In this document: positions 19,788-31,533 of the stretch, one piece after another
How the letters are laid out: each line of letters begins with the position of its first letter
How positions within the stretch are numbered: position 1 is the first letter of the stretch
NCBI GenBank assembly: GCA_022559845.1
Contig: CM040118.1
Coordinates: 162,026,331-162,090,330, forward strand
Reading direction: 5' to 3'
Length of the DNA stretch: 64,000 nucleotides
Source: Amorphophallus konjac
Taxonomy: Eukaryota; Streptophyta; Magnoliopsida; Alismatales; Araceae
Notes under the pieces: generated by a model
What the model saw: only the letters and a program-made list of their open reading frames with translations
What the model was told of the DNA's origin: nothing
The model's database searches: none
Translations under genes and position numbers: made by a program

Positions 19788-20400
19788 GCTTCAGGCATCG
19801 ACCCTGTACCCTTCTGTAAAAGGTAAAGTGTATAGACTTAGTGTTAACTTGCCAAAAGGACCAGTGTACATACTTCATCAAATGAAGAGCTTCCAGTGTA
19901 TGGACTTTGCAATGCAAACTACAATGTATATACTTAGAGAACAGAAGTCTAGTGTATAGACTTGGAGAAATGAAGTCCAGTGTATGGACTTTGCAAAGAG
20001 TTCTCAATGCGATGCGTTGACGCTACGTGAAGCACTGAGTTGACGCTGTATGAAACATGGGCAGTGTACAGACTTAGTCCAAACACGATGTATGGACTTT
20101 AAGAGTGAAGACATTTTAAGTGCAATGTACATACTTCACAGAACAGGATGTGTAGATTTTGTGAGTGCCAAGTGATGTACAGACTTGGATGACCAACGCC
20201 AATGTATAGACTTCCAACGTGAGTGATGCGCTGTACAGACTTTGTCTTAGACTCTAAATGATACTGACAGTGTATACACTTTAGCCAATGCAATGCACTG
20301 TATGGACTTCTAAGAGACACTCAATGTACAGAGTTGAAGAAGATATGCTAATGTTCAGACTAAATGGATCCAGCTGATGTATAGACTTTGTGCCCAAGCT
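19788..20400 (-). repeat. Array of a TGTAYAGACTT motif in N3 U3 (copy at 29053-29665)
   Basis: About twenty copies of TGTATAGACTT, TGTACAGACTT or TGTATGGACTT, spaced roughly 20-50 bp apart without a fixed period, all in the same orientation. The sequence between copies is largely unrelated. A close variant, TGCACCGACTT, fills the U3 of N4. Confidence 0.85.
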
Positions 20401-20595
20401 ATCCATGCTCTGATGCGTCCACTCCACTTGAACGTTGCGTTGACGCACACATTCACCCAGGGGCTTCTTTCTTGAATTTGCACTGCTGCGTCGACGCTTC
20501 CACTTGATGGCGTTGACGCAATGAGCACCCTGCAACCCCCTTTGAACCATTAGACAATTATTAGAAGGTTAAGTGTCTATATCCAAAATCTTACT

Positions 20596-20651
20596 GTTGT
20601 CATCATCAAAACTAGGAGTACAACAATCTCCCCCTTTTTGATGATGACAAC
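20596..20651 (-). other. Inverted repeat spanning N3 polypurine tract and LTR start
   Basis: GTTGTCATCATCAAAA (20596-20611) pairs perfectly with TTTTGATGATGACAAC (20636-20651). In between are the LTR start (GTACAACA on the plus strand) and the purine tract (ATCTCCCCC on the plus strand). Same arrangement as in N2 and N4. Confidence 0.85.
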
Positions 20652-20921
20652 CCCCAAACTGTTTTAATGACTTCTGCGGTCACACAAGGTTAGCATCAAC
20701 CAATCGCATGGTTACTTGTCAGTTGAACAAAAAATTATGAGACACAAAAATGAAAATATATGCTATCATTCATTAACAAGACTCAGCATTCATTAGCAAA
20801 ATTCAGCACAAAAACTCAGCATTCATTAGCAAATTCAGCAGTCATTAACAAAATTCAGCAGCTCATTAAGCTCTCCCCCTTTGTCATCATCATGAAAGGG
20901 GGTGCAAGTAGAAAACATAGA

Positions 20922-22750
20922 TTAAGATGGGAAGAAGCGATTGTAACGCCAGGCAGAAGATGGTTGCTGTTGCAGACGAGAGGATTGTCCTTGAGTGCCT
21001 GGAGGTGTCTGGCGAGATGTCTGTCCTGAAGTTGAATGGTCCCTGGTTAGAAGGTCTCTGATCTCTTGAGAAAGTTCGCTTAGCTGATGACTTAGAGAGT
21101 TGCGAACATTGCCAATTTCAGTGACTGAATCTTTATCGTGGATGTTGGCTATTACTTTGTCAATCTTCTCTAGCACAAATCAATAACTTTGGCAAAAGAG
21201 GAAACGGTTGAACCTTGTTGATTGTGCATCTCTTGTACCAAAGTGGCAAGTTTGTCAAGGAGCGATGATATCTGTTTCAAGACTGCCCTTGTTGCTTGGT
21301 CAGACACCATTTTGGTGAGTAAGAAGTTTCGCCACTCACATAAGACTGAAGTTTCAAAATTCACAATCCGAGCAGTCAACTTGTTAAAATGAAAGGTTGT
21401 GAACTCCACCAACTTGTCCATCTTGGCCTCCTGACGCTGCATCATCATAGTCATGTTCACCAACATCTCTTCAACAGTTGTTGGAGGTGGAACTGCATCA
21501 GAATTTGGAGAGGTTCTTCTATAAACTTTAATGGCTCCTGACATAGATGGTTCGACTGTAGGTACAGAGCCTCTCGGCTCCTCAGAAGCCTCAAAAAATT
21601 GCTCTCCCCTAATGGAGTTGTCCTCTGGCAAATCTTCACTCACCATAGGTGGAATCTGTATTTCTGCTCTGTGTGCTTGATCATCATCCTTAGCGGCTAT
21701 TCTTGATGCCTGACCGATCTCTGATGGAGCTGATTTCTGACTAGGAAGTGTTCTGACAGCTTTACCATCAATGACCTCAAAACCCATAAACTTTTGAATA
21801 TAAGACAGTGTGTACACATTCCCTCGAGGGATGGTAAGTTTCTTCTCAGAGGCAAAGTCTACACCAACTTTTCGAAAAATAGCCGTTAATGGGGCGGCAT
21901 AAGGAAGGGTTCTGGACTGAGATAGATAGGACCCAATTGTTTGAATAGCTACATCCGGCAGGGAAATCTGTATTTTCTTCAGCATACAGAAGAGAAGAAA
22001 TCTTTGCATCTCTGTCACTCTTTCTCTTCCACTGCTTTGTGGTGTGATCATGGAGGTGCAAATGTGGTGGAGCAGTCTATTTAGCGAAGGGAAATGATTG
22101 GCTTTTAGACTGCCTAGGTATGTTTCCCTGACATCGGAGAGATTACTGGGTTTCTCAGTCAAAAGCTCATATGCCTCATGCGCATCATACTCAAAATCAT
22201 GCAGCTGAACTCCTACTTTCGGAACCTTCCAAGCTCTGACAAGCAACTTATCTGTTATTTCGAATCGTACACCTCTAACTCTGGATGTGAGTTTTGGAAC
22301 AGAGGGTTCATATTTTAAATTCTGGTAGAACTCTCTGACCAGGGTGGGGTAGTAAGTCTTGTGTGTTGAGACAAACTACCACCAGCCCTGATGATCCAGT
22401 ATAGGGAATAGCTGAGGAAAAACTTCGAGCATGTGATGATCAGTAGCATCAACGTACCGAGAAATAAGAACCTTCAGAGGTTCTTCCATTGTGATTGTAC
22501 GCGAGCTACCAGCATCCTTCTGACCGGTTGCAGAACCTGAAGATAAGCCCTTCCGCTTCTCTTTTCTGACTGCGGAGGTCTTTAACCTTTTGGTTGGCGG
22601 ACTTGGATCCCGTGGACCCGTCTCCTTCCTTCGTCCCCTTTCGCTAGCTGCTAGATAGTGGGAATCCATTATGCCTCCTACTGGTTCTGAGCTTCTTGGT
22701 TGTTCCTCTGCCCTCTGCTTCCCTTTTTGAGTGGATGTTGGAGAATCCAT
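20922..22750 (-). pseudogene. N3 ORF2, nuclear-type protein
   Basis: Homologous to ORF2 of N2. ATG at 22750 (MDSPTSTQKGK); the in-frame residues upstream of it belong to the leader. The N terminus has PPTKRLKTSAVRKEKRKG, a basic bipartite-like signal. A TAG replaces a Ser codon at about 22376; the frame then continues with YYPTLVREFYQNL and HHICTSMITPQSSGRERVTE, the same conserved blocks as N2. Near 21175 about 70 bp present in N2 are missing and the phase shifts; the C terminus ends RFFPS-stop at 20922. The C-terminal half is helical (LLDKLATLVQEMHNQQ). The conserved start, basic region and C terminus in two different LTR families suggest the protein was useful to the element. Confidence 0.75.
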
Positions 22751-24971
22751 GGCACAGAGAAGAATCGAGCAGGAGAGAGAGCTGAAAGGTTTCTTGGGGG
22801 ACACGAGAGGTCGAAAGACAACAAGAGGGTTTTGGAAGAAAGTGAAGAAGAGCAGCGGTCTCATGTCTCTTTTAAAGAGACACGAGAACCCTTTAAGTGA
22901 GCGGTTCAGCCGGTTCAAGTAGGTGAACCGGGTAAAGAAGATATGAATAAAAAGTAATGCGTGGACGCAGAGAGGGGCCTTGCGTCGACGCAGTGAGGCA
23001 AGTGAACCGAAAAACACAAGATAAAAGGCCAGTGAGGCATAACGCGTTGACGCCAATGTAACATTGCGTCTACGCAGTGATGCAGTTAGGAAAGAGATAC
23101 ACTTCCTTATGCAGCATGATGCCAATGATGTATTTCATAACGAAACTCCCCCTTACTAAATGAAGCCTTTGGAAAGAATAAGAAGAGAAATTCAATTGGA
23201 TTCTCAAAAGGATATTATTCTCATAAATCCAAAACATGTTTTCAAAGTCTTCCATTATAAGAGCTTATGATTGAACTTTATTAACAACGTGGTTTAATTA
23301 TGATGTTTATAGAGTTCATTAGTAAAAATCTGTATTGATATCTAAAACCATGGTTTAATAAAGATGAACCAAACCCTCATAATTATCTTGATTAATCTCT
23401 CTTTCTCTTACACAATCAAATCTATTGACTTCTTTCAGAGTTACATGCACTAGTATTGAAGTCAAGTAATAATGAAGTCATATGATTTTGTCTAGGGTTG
23501 AAGCAATTTGATTTGTGTATCAATATTCAGATATTTCATTTTATTCAACAATTTTCTTGCTCCAAGTTTTACGAGCACTCTAGTTCAGTGCACACATTGT
23601 AACCAGAGGATATACCTTGATTAGAGGCCAATATCCCTAAGCCCTTAGTGTGACTAACTGTCATGCTTTATGTGAACAGAGTTAGCATTTACACATCATG
23701 ACACACTACAAATCATTTTCTAATGATTGAGTTGTATTTCTCAGTGTGCATGTCATTGCTCTGCCTGAGTTTCAATGAATTTTATCAGAGTTAACGAAGG
23801 CACCTCATGACACAGTCCTTTGGACTTGTGTTTCTCAGTGGCCAATGTCATTGCTCTGACAGAATTAACCCTTTAGACATTTCAGAGGCATTCATTTACT
23901 TCAAATCAATAATAGTTTCATGTACTTAACCAATTAAAGTCATGAATTCAAAAGTACAGATTTTAGAGAATTTTCACAAGACACAGCATGAGACAAATAG
24001 TTAAGGTTTATTAAACATGCTTCAGATATTTTTTAAGAAATTTTAAAGACAAACTCCATGAACATTAAACTTAAACCACATGAGTTATTTCAGACATTCA
24101 TAAACCTATATAATAGAAGTTTTCTAGTTCAAAATTTTCAGATTTATGATCAAGATAGCCCATTGGAATCTTCATGAGGAACTGATAGATTTCTGAAGCC
24201 AAACGATACCAATTGATAGGAGAAATACCAATTGTTAAGAGAGATTTTGAAGGTTAAGGTTTTTCAGAATCTGATCAAGGTTTGTCAACTAAGTCAATAT
24301 GAAAGGATATGCTATGAAATCTAACAAATGTATGCATTTGACAACCTATATGCAATGCATTGACTCCCCCTTACAAAATGCATTTTTAAATTTTTTTTTT
24401 TGACATTTTCAATAAAAGGGGATACAATGAACTATATGTATGCAGGGACATGCAAAGACTCGACATTGAATTGCTATGCAAGGGATATGCAACTAACTCC
24501 CCCTGAAAACATGCAATGTTTGCACTGAGAAATGAACATATGTTGCCAAATGATTCATGCACATTCAGACTGTCCTAACCAGCAAGATGACCCATGGTAC
24601 TAGGCGGAGCACTTTGTCTAAAAGACCACCTCACACATAGTAAGAACCTCCAGACAGATCTCCCTGCCCTTTGGTACCTTACCATTTATATACCATTGAG
24701 GTCATGCATGATTACTCAACATGTAGTCCTATATGCAATTCAGAATTTCAGTGAGCTATTGCAACACACATGATTCAAGTCACACTCATAAGCAGTTCAG
24801 ATTTTTCAGACAATTCGAAAGGCAATTTGTTTTCAGAGTCTATGCATAACACAATTATCAAGCAATTGCAATTAGCCTATGTATGCTCAGAAAATAATGC
24901 AATAAGTCTAAAAGCAAGGACAGCAGGAAGTTTACCTGAAAGAAAAATCAGTATGGGGTTTTTCTTCTTGA
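22751..24971 (-). other. N3 spacer between gag and ORF2, including ORF2 leader
   Basis: About 2.2 kb without a retroviral enzyme. Next to ORF2 the leader matches N2: ACCGGTTCAACCG-type repeats, CTTTAAAAG near 22870 and four GCGT..ACGC palindromes (22955-23085). Further away the motif seen on the plus strand as TTTCTCAGTG..CATTGCTCTG occurs twice (about 23737 and 23830), the counterpart of the N2 duplicated motif. The remainder is A/T-rich with several TAACTCCCCC-type runs. Confidence 0.75.
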
Positions 24972-25014
24972 GTGCCTTGGATCATTACCCCTTTTTATTC
25001 CAATCCCAAGGCAC
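24972..25014 (-). other. Conserved stem-loop just after N3 gag stop
   Basis: GTGCCTTGG (24972-24980) pairs with CCAAGGCAC (25006-25014). In element sense the loop has AATAAAAAGGGGTAAT. A donor-like CAGGTAAAC lies a few dozen bases downstream, near 24935. Confidence 0.85.
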
Positions 25015-25029
25015 ACCTGCATAGCAATG

Positions 25030-27399
25030 TTATTTTGCACAAACAGGTACCCAAGAGGTCTTGGGTCCTGATAAGACAGTATTACTCCTAGCAGGTTTTC
25101 TTGGCACATTTCTAGGAGCAGTTTTCAGATCTGATTTATGCACATTCTTGTTAGCATGACTCCTATGTGCATACACATGAGATTTTCTGTTAACAGAATA
25201 AAAATTCTGTTTACCAAAACCAGTTTGGTTTTGATATCCTGCCAGCCAACAGGTTGCAGCCCTGTGACCTGGCTTCCCACAATGATGACATGTAAATTTC
25301 GCAACATGGAGTTTAGCAGGGTTATTTTGAACATGCCAACAATTTCCAGCTCTGTGACTTGGCTTTCCACAGTTATAACATGAAGGTTTTTCAAATTGTC
25401 TTACAGTGAGTTTAAACTTTCCAAAAATGAAATTTTTCCCTTGAGCATGCCAACAGTTTTTGACTATGTGGCCATGCTTCCCACAGTGAGAGTAATTTAG
25501 AGAATTTCTTCTAAAAGAACCTGACCAGCATTCAGAGGCCTTGTGACCAATTTTGTTGCAATTAAGACATATAATGTGCTGGTTCTTGTTAAAGACATGC
25601 TGATTTGTAAAGTGTTTTGTATGATATGAACATGATTTTTCCTTACTACTTGCTAACCAGCAATGAGCAGTAGTGTGTCCTACTTTATCACAATTAGAAC
25701 ATGTGACATTTTTTTTCTGACCAGACACAGATTTTCTAGCATGCTTGTTGTCATCTTTTTCCATCACAAAATAGTTACTCATAAGATGTCCATACTTACC
25801 ACAATAATGACATGAGCCATTTGATTTCTTTAAAACATGGCATTTATCTGATGAGTTTTTAGCATGCGGATTGTTCCTTTGAATTTTTGATGTTTTATGA
25901 TTTTTATTTTGTTTTTCTATTTTCTTAGCCTTGTACTGAGGTGGAGATGAGATAGAAGGCTTTTCCTGTTCAGAAGATTTGACAAAGATAGTTTTCAGGT
26001 TGGCTCCATCACTCTTCCTCATGACTGGACTGTAACCCAGTCCTCCCTTGTTAAAGTTAATCTTTGTTCCCAGTATTTTCTGAACAGTGGGCTGTTTGTC
26101 TTTTGATGTAGTGGCTATATTTGAAGTATTTACAAAGGATGTCATTACTTTGTTCTGCAAAGCTTTCTTATTTAGATTATTGTAGCCCAAACCTTCCTTT
26201 TTGACATTGACTTTTACACCTAGCAGCTTGTCTAGGTTTTTCTGCCCATCAACAAATTTAGACAAGGAAACTTTCAAATCCTGAATTTCATTTTCAAGAG
26301 ATGCAATGTGTATTTCATAACCAGCGATCTCTTGTTCACTACAATTGACAGCTTCATTCAAAACCTTGTTAGCTATTTTGTATTCTTCAATTTCCTTTCT
26401 CAGCTCATCTACCTCTTCAGTCTCGTTTGTACAGATAGCTTTTCCTTTTTCCAATGTGAGAAGTCTTTCAGACATGGCACTGTTTAACAGTTTTAACTTT
26501 TCAGCTTCTTCTTTAAGCTTATCATTTTGAATTAACTCATTTATTAGAAGCTGATCTTCTGAGTTAACCATGCTTTCTCTCCTAGCTTCAAACTCCCTCA
26601 ATTCCTTTTGTTATTTTTCAAAATCTTTCTGTAATTCTATGTTTACAGATTTTATGGCATTAAAATTTTCAAACAGTAACTCATTCTCTCGTTTAAGTTT
26701 CTCTAATTGTTCTTCATTTTCTTTAGAAAACTTTCTGAGAGAGCCATCTTCAGATTTTAGAATGTTCAGTTCAGAGTAAACACATTCAAGTTCCTTCTTC
26801 AGTTTTGCATTCTGGTTTTTATACATATGATTATCAGACAGACATGCATCATGAGATTGCTTAGTACTTGAACAATTTTTACATGGAGAGCTAGAACTAT
26901 CTACCCGAGTACTCTTCTTCAACTTTTTATACTATTTTCTTAACAGTTCATGAGATTCAAATAACTCAGCATATGCATTCTCCCAATCTTCTAGAGAGAA
27001 ATTCTCGAAGAGATTTACCTCATCATCATCATCTCCTTCAGTTTGATTGCTACCTTGATCGCTGGCACTTTGATTTCTTCTGTTGGCCATCATGCAGCTG
27101 TCCACATCTATCTCCTGAGTTCGCTTCAGTGTATCCAGAATATCTTTAGCAGAACTGCAGTCAAAGAAACATGAATGAAAAGCTCTATCAGTAGCTGCCT
27201 TCATTAGATTTATTGCTATCTGATTTTCTTCATGTATGGATTTGTGACTGTTAGTCCATTTAGACTTTTTCCTTGGTAGTTCATGAGGACCATGTGAAAT
27301 TACTTTCCAGAGGTCTGGATTCACAGATTTAACACAATTCTTCAAACTAGCGAACCATGCATCAAAATGCGTACCACTGAAGATTGGTGGATGGGCCAT
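25030..27399 (-). pseudogene. N3 gag, coiled coil plus six zinc knuckles, two nonsense codons
   Basis: A single frame of 790 codons from MAHPPIFSG (27399; an upstream in-frame ATG at 27438 is not shared with N2 or N4) to WVPVCAK-stop. N-terminal Gag domain (LWKVISHGPHELP, SSAKDILDTL), acidic linker, coiled coil, KNLDKLLG..EGLGYN, a second GLGYSPVM block, then knuckles: CSNCDKVGHTTAHC, CLNCNKIGHKASEC, CYNCGKPSHRAGNC and CHHCGKPGHRAATC intact, two others with one Cys changed to Tyr. Stops occur at about 26932 (AAG in N2) and 26608 (Gln in N2). There are no frameshifts over 2.4 kb, so coding capacity was lost recently and only by point changes. Confidence 0.9.
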
Positions 27400-27507
27400 G
27401 AGAACACACAGATTAACGCAACAAGAATATTGATGCACTAAAAATAAATAAGCACCTAAGATTGCAAGATCGATCTGCAGGTCGCTGGACCTTGTAAGCA
27501 GATACCC

Positions 27508-27519
27508 GCTCTAATACCA
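27508..27519 (-). other. N3 primer-binding site
   Basis: Reads TGGTATTAGAGC on the minus strand, one base off the initiator-Met tRNA complement, two bases from the LTR end at 27522. Confidence 0.9.
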
Positions 27520-27521
27520 AT

Positions 27522-29890
27522 TGTTAGGGTGCTTGGCCCGGATACAGAGGGGGGGTGAATGTATCCTTCTACAGTAAATGGCCAAATTAAAATCTTGGAT
27601 GCTAGAACAAGACTCCGGATAAGACTAAATACAAACTCATGGGCGTGCCTATCCAAGCATCTAGCGGAAGCAGTCAATCAATCAAGCAAGCAAGCCACTG
27701 CACAAGATATTTTAGGTGGTTCGGTCCACAGACCTACATCCACCCCTCACTCCCAACCGGAGTGAGGCTTCACTAGCAAATGCTAGAAACAAGCAGACTC
27801 AGTCTGCAACAGTTGCTGCCACACAGCTTGACCAGGGAAACAGACTTCCCTCTTCCTCCCAACCGGAGGGACACCCAAGTGACTCCCGGTCACTTGGAAA
27901 CTAGAGGTCGAAGACCTCTCTTCCTCCAGACAGGAGGGACACCAGGACTTGCAACCACAAGCCCAGAACCGGAGGACTGGCCACCCTTCCTCTAACCAGA
28001 GGGTATCCACAAGTGACACCCTGTCACTTGCAACCTGGAGATCAGATCTCCCTTCTCCTGAATCAACAGGAGGAACCCGATCCCCAACAGGGCAATCGGA
28101 AGACCAACGATAATCAGAAAGTAAAGGAAAACAATAAACGAAAAGTAAGACAGCTATCCGAAAGCTGTAATAGATGAAAACACGGATGAGGCTCTCAACG
28201 GAGCTGACTGGCCTGGATCTGATCCACGGTCCAGTGAAGACAGATTTTCAAGCTGCTTCTTCCTTCTTCCCCACGAGCTCTCTTGCTCACTCTCTATCTC
28301 TCTTTCTATCTATTCTGCTCTTTTCCTTTCTTTTTCTTTCTCTCTGCACTTCTCTATCTTTTTCTGGATCGAAGGACGTATATTCTCTCCGGGCTTCTTT
28401 TTCGATCACTCTTCATCTGAAGACGAAGGCTCCATTATATACCTGGAGCAGCAGCAGGGCGCGTGTGGCTTCCACAGTTCCCGCCCTAGGAGTTCGGACC
28501 ACGTGGCAGCATCTAGCATGCTGTCAGAACACGCGTCTTCATCTGGGTATACTCCTTATCCTTGGATCACGTGCCCATCACCTGTACGCTCAGCGACTGG
28601 AGGTATATGGCGTCAACTCACTTGCTCCAAAGAGTTGACGCAGTCATCAGAATTCTTCAAACTCCTTAACCACTGCGTCGACTCCATCATCCAATTGCGT
28701 TGACGCAACGGTATCGGCAGTCCAGTGAACGGGTCTTCAACAGACATGCGTGCTGCGTTGACGTGTTGAAGGCAGCCAGAGATAAGACGTCCCTTCCTTG
28801 GACTGCTGCATCGACGCTGCCAGTTGATGGCGTTGATGCACGAACGTGTATATTTCTATATTGGCATCTCTTAAGCTGCTGCGTCGACGCTGCTTGTTGA
28901 TGGCGTTGACGCAGTGGATGATTTCGTGAAGGCTTCATCGCTTGTAAGAGTTTCTGCTTTTGCTAACTGCTGCGTCGACGCTGCTTCCTTGTGGCGTTGA
29001 CGCAATAGAAGACGACGTGTAAGCTTCGTCTACTGATGCGTGGATGCTCTAAGCTTCAGGCGTCGACCCTGTACCCTTCTGCAAAAGGTAAAGTGTATAG
29101 ACTTAGTGTTAACTTGCCAGAAGGACCAGTGTACATACTTCATCAAATGAAGAGCTTCCAGTGTATGGACTTTGCAATGCAAACTACAATGTATATACTT
29201 AGAGAACAGAAGTCTAGTGTATAGACTTGGAGAAATGAAGTCCAGTGTATGGACTTTGCAAAGAGTTCTCAATGCGATGCGTTGACGCTACGTGAAGCAC
29301 TGAGTTGACGCTGTATGAAACATGGGCAGTGTACAGACTTAGTCCAAACACGATATATGGACTTTAAGAGTGAAGACATTTTAAGTGCAATGTACATACT
29401 TCATAGAACAGGATGTGCAGATTTTGTGAGTGCCAAGTGATGTACAGACTTGGATGACCAACGCCAATGTATAGACTTCCAACGTGAGTGATGCGCTGTA
29501 CAGACTTTGTCTTAGACTCTAAATGATACTGACAGTGTATACACTTTAGCCAATGCAATGCACTGTATGGACTTCTAAGAGACGCTCAATGTACAGAGTT
29601 GAAGAAGATATGCTAATGTTCAGACTAAATGGATCCAGCTGATGTATAGACTTTGTGCCCAAGCTATCCATGCTCTGATGCGTCCACTCCACTTGAACGT
29701 TGCGTTGACGCACACATTCACCCAGGGGCTTCTTTCTTGAATTTGCACTACTGCGTCGACGCTTCCACTTGATGGCGTTGACGCAATGAGCACCCTGCAA
29801 CCCCCTTTGAACCATTAGACAGTTATTAGAAGGTTAAGTGTCTATATCCAAAATCTTACTGTTGTCATCATCAAAACCAGGAGTACAACA
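27522..29890 (-). repeat. N3 5' LTR (2369 bp)
   Basis: Same length and order of parts as 18257-20625: C-rich end hairpin, hairpin chain (27715-28080), pyrimidine tract, TATA site near 28437, GTCGAC palindromes (28610-29050), U3 motif array (29053-29665) and the end GTACAACA followed by the duplication GGGTG. Confidence 0.95.
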
Positions 29891-29895
29891 GGGTG

Positions 29896-30351
29896 GACTT
29901 TATAGACTATTATTGGGTTTTTGTGAAAAACGCCAAAGGTCTATAAATATTCGCTGAAGGGAGAAACCCTGGCCAAGCTACAAGGTTGAAACGCTGGCCG
30001 CCCTCTCTCCTCTCTCTCTCTCCAAGGTGCACCCCCTCCTTCTCTCTCCTTCCTCCACGGTGGATGGTTGTGTTGAGATCGGGTTGACGCGTGGAGATCG
30101 TGGAGGAGATCCCGTCTGCTTCCACTGCTTGTGTGGATACGTCTAGAGACCGGACGCTTGAACGGCTTGCAACTCCAGGATCTTCCTCTCGTTCGTCTTC
30201 GAGATTTTGGGAGATTCTCAACCCCGCAAAGGTAAATAATCGTTCTTCACCGCGCGGGATTAACGATTTTGTTCGATTTTGAAAAATCGGTAATGATATG
30301 CAATCTAAGGTTTCGATGATTTCCGCTGCGTATTCTGGTCGAAACCTTACA
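29896..30351 (+). repeat. C1 3' LTR, second part with promoter
   Basis: Continues the LTR cut at 18256. TCTATAAATATTC at 29939 is a good TATA box, followed by a CT-rich stretch (30000-30060) typical of a transcribed leader. It ends GAAACCTTACA at 30351; the next base resumes the G1 LTR. The total C1 LTR is about 1.5 kb. A minus-strand open frame across it (29910-30410) has no recognisable feature and is not called. Confidence 0.75.
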
Positions 30352-30593
30352 CTCTTTATTTTAGTTGCTCCACACCTACGGTGTGTGTTTTCTTTATTCC
30401 TTTGCTTCATGGCCCGACGTGTGTTTTTTATTTTCCTTCTTCACTTCTGCAACATTGATGATATGCCCATATGCTCTGTTCCTATGTTGATTGCTTGAGT
30501 TAGTGCATCACTTGCTCACACACTTCCTATTTCACATCATATCTGCATTCACATTCACCACACATCCCATCAATCATAAATAAAACATCAACA
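30352..30593 (+). repeat. G1 5' LTR, 3'-terminal fragment
   Basis: Matches 54675-54917 closely (CTCTTTATTTTAGTTGCTCC at the start, AAACATCAACA at the end). The rest of this LTR lies on the other side of C1, left of the window. Confidence 0.9.
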
Positions 30594-30606
30594 CCCCTAA
30601 TTTTTT

Positions 30607-30623
30607 TGGCGATCACGGTAGGG
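30607..30623 (+). other. G1 candidate primer-binding site
   Basis: TGGCGATCACGGTAGGG, 13 bp inside the LTR end. It starts with TGG as expected for pairing with a tRNA CCA end. I could not assign the tRNA with certainty. Confidence 0.6.
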
Positions 30624-31533
30624 CATCTAGTGCCAATCGTGCTGAGGTTCTGTTTGACCTGCTGTTCTTAGTTGTTCTCAGTTGCCCTACCATTTTCCTC
30701 AATTTTCCCATTTATTTTCTGTTGGTTTCTGCTCCCAAGATCCCTGACGGTCTCTTCTCTGGCCGTTTCCAGCTTAAAAGCGGTCTAGCGATAGACCGTC
30801 TTATCTTGTTAGCGGTCTCCCATTAGACCACTTTCTCTAATATAGGTACACACACTGAGGTTCTTATTGTTTCCGCAGTTTTTGGCTGTGATTATTACTT
30901 TTGGGTGCTATCTGGTCTCCTCCTCTGTTGCATATATACACATCATTGTTTGCATATTGTGTGCTAGTTATTAGGCTAGAAATTGCATGCACCCCGGTGC
31001 ATATAGGATCATTCATTTCTCATACCATAGTTGCATTCCTACCTTGGTGTGTGATCCTCTCGCCTCCATATTCCTTGGGGTCAACTAGGGGATCACATCG
31101 AGGACCTCCATAAGTCCCCGTGAGCTGTGGATTCCCACACGGATGCCGGGCCGGTTGTACCTTTGCCACCCCCTGTCTAGGTTGCATAAGTAAGGGAGAG
31201 TTTACACCTAGAGTTAACCAAGTTCCTAATATCCTTCCCATTAAGAACCTATTGTTGAGAGAGAATATTTACTTCAAATCACTAAGGTTCTAAAGGAAAG
31301 GACAAATAAAACTTAAGCATCATCATAACTTGGTTGATTTTGGTTGTTTCTCATCTCTTTTTTGTTTGCATAAGTTTGGTCTCATCTTGTCTAGTTACTC
31401 ATTTGGTGTTTGTTTGTGTTGTTTGCATTCTTTAAGGTGCTTCGTTGCATGTGGAGTTGCTTCCGTTCCTTAGAGTCATCTCCTAGGGGTAATTCCTCTT
31501 TCACGTCTTATTCCAATCCCTTGTTTGAGTCCA
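30624..31533 (+). other. G1 untranslated leader
   Basis: About 0.9 kb with no convincing gene. It contains two imperfect palindromes at 30780-30840 (GCGGTCTAGCGATAGACCG and a degenerate partner), the first of the series found through G1. Confidence 0.65.

Larger units (their letters stand above)
18257..20625 (-). repeat. N3 3' LTR (2369 bp)
   Basis: Plus-strand ends TGTTAGGG...GTACAACA. From right to left (element sense) it holds U3 with a long motif array (19788-20400) and GTCGAC palindromes, a TATA site near 19171-19176, a pyrimidine-rich stretch on the plus strand (19000-19110), the hairpin chain (18450-18815) and a C-rich hairpin at its end (18275-18300). The open frame 18909-19373 only reads the pyrimidine tract and is not a gene. 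Confidence 0.95.
18257..29890 (-). mobile_element. N3, pol-less LTR retrotransposon (gag + ORF2)
   Basis: A complete 11.6-kb element on the minus strand: 5' LTR 27522-29890, primer site 27508-27519, gag 27399-25030, non-coding spacer, ORF2 22750-20922, purine tract 20640-20626, 3' LTR 18257-20625. Both LTRs are exactly 2369 bp and differ by a few dozen scattered bases at most by eye, and the duplication GGGTG is intact, so the insertion is fairly recent. The gene content equals that of N2, yet most of the LTR sequence is different. No pol motif is present. Confidence 0.92.
2614..30351 (+). mobile_element. C1, Ty1/Copia retrotransposon split by N2 and N3
   Basis: C1 survives as three pieces: 2614-3973, 14156-18256 and 29891-30351. 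The pieces join exactly once N2 and N3 and one copy of each duplication are set aside. It shows a leader, gag, protease, integrase, reverse transcriptase, RNase H, a polypurine tract and a 3' LTR of about 1.5 kb. It sits inside the 5' LTR of G1, because the base after its LTR end (30352) continues a sequence also present at 54675 in the 3' LTR of G1. CTCTT (30352-30356) is the expected target duplication. Its 5' LTR is not in the window and is inferred to lie to the left, beyond N1. Confidence 0.8.

Noticed and set aside
30607..30623. tRNA gene-like sequence near the G1 LTR end
   Set aside because: Only the short primer-binding complement is present; no cloverleaf or A/B box pair can be formed around it.
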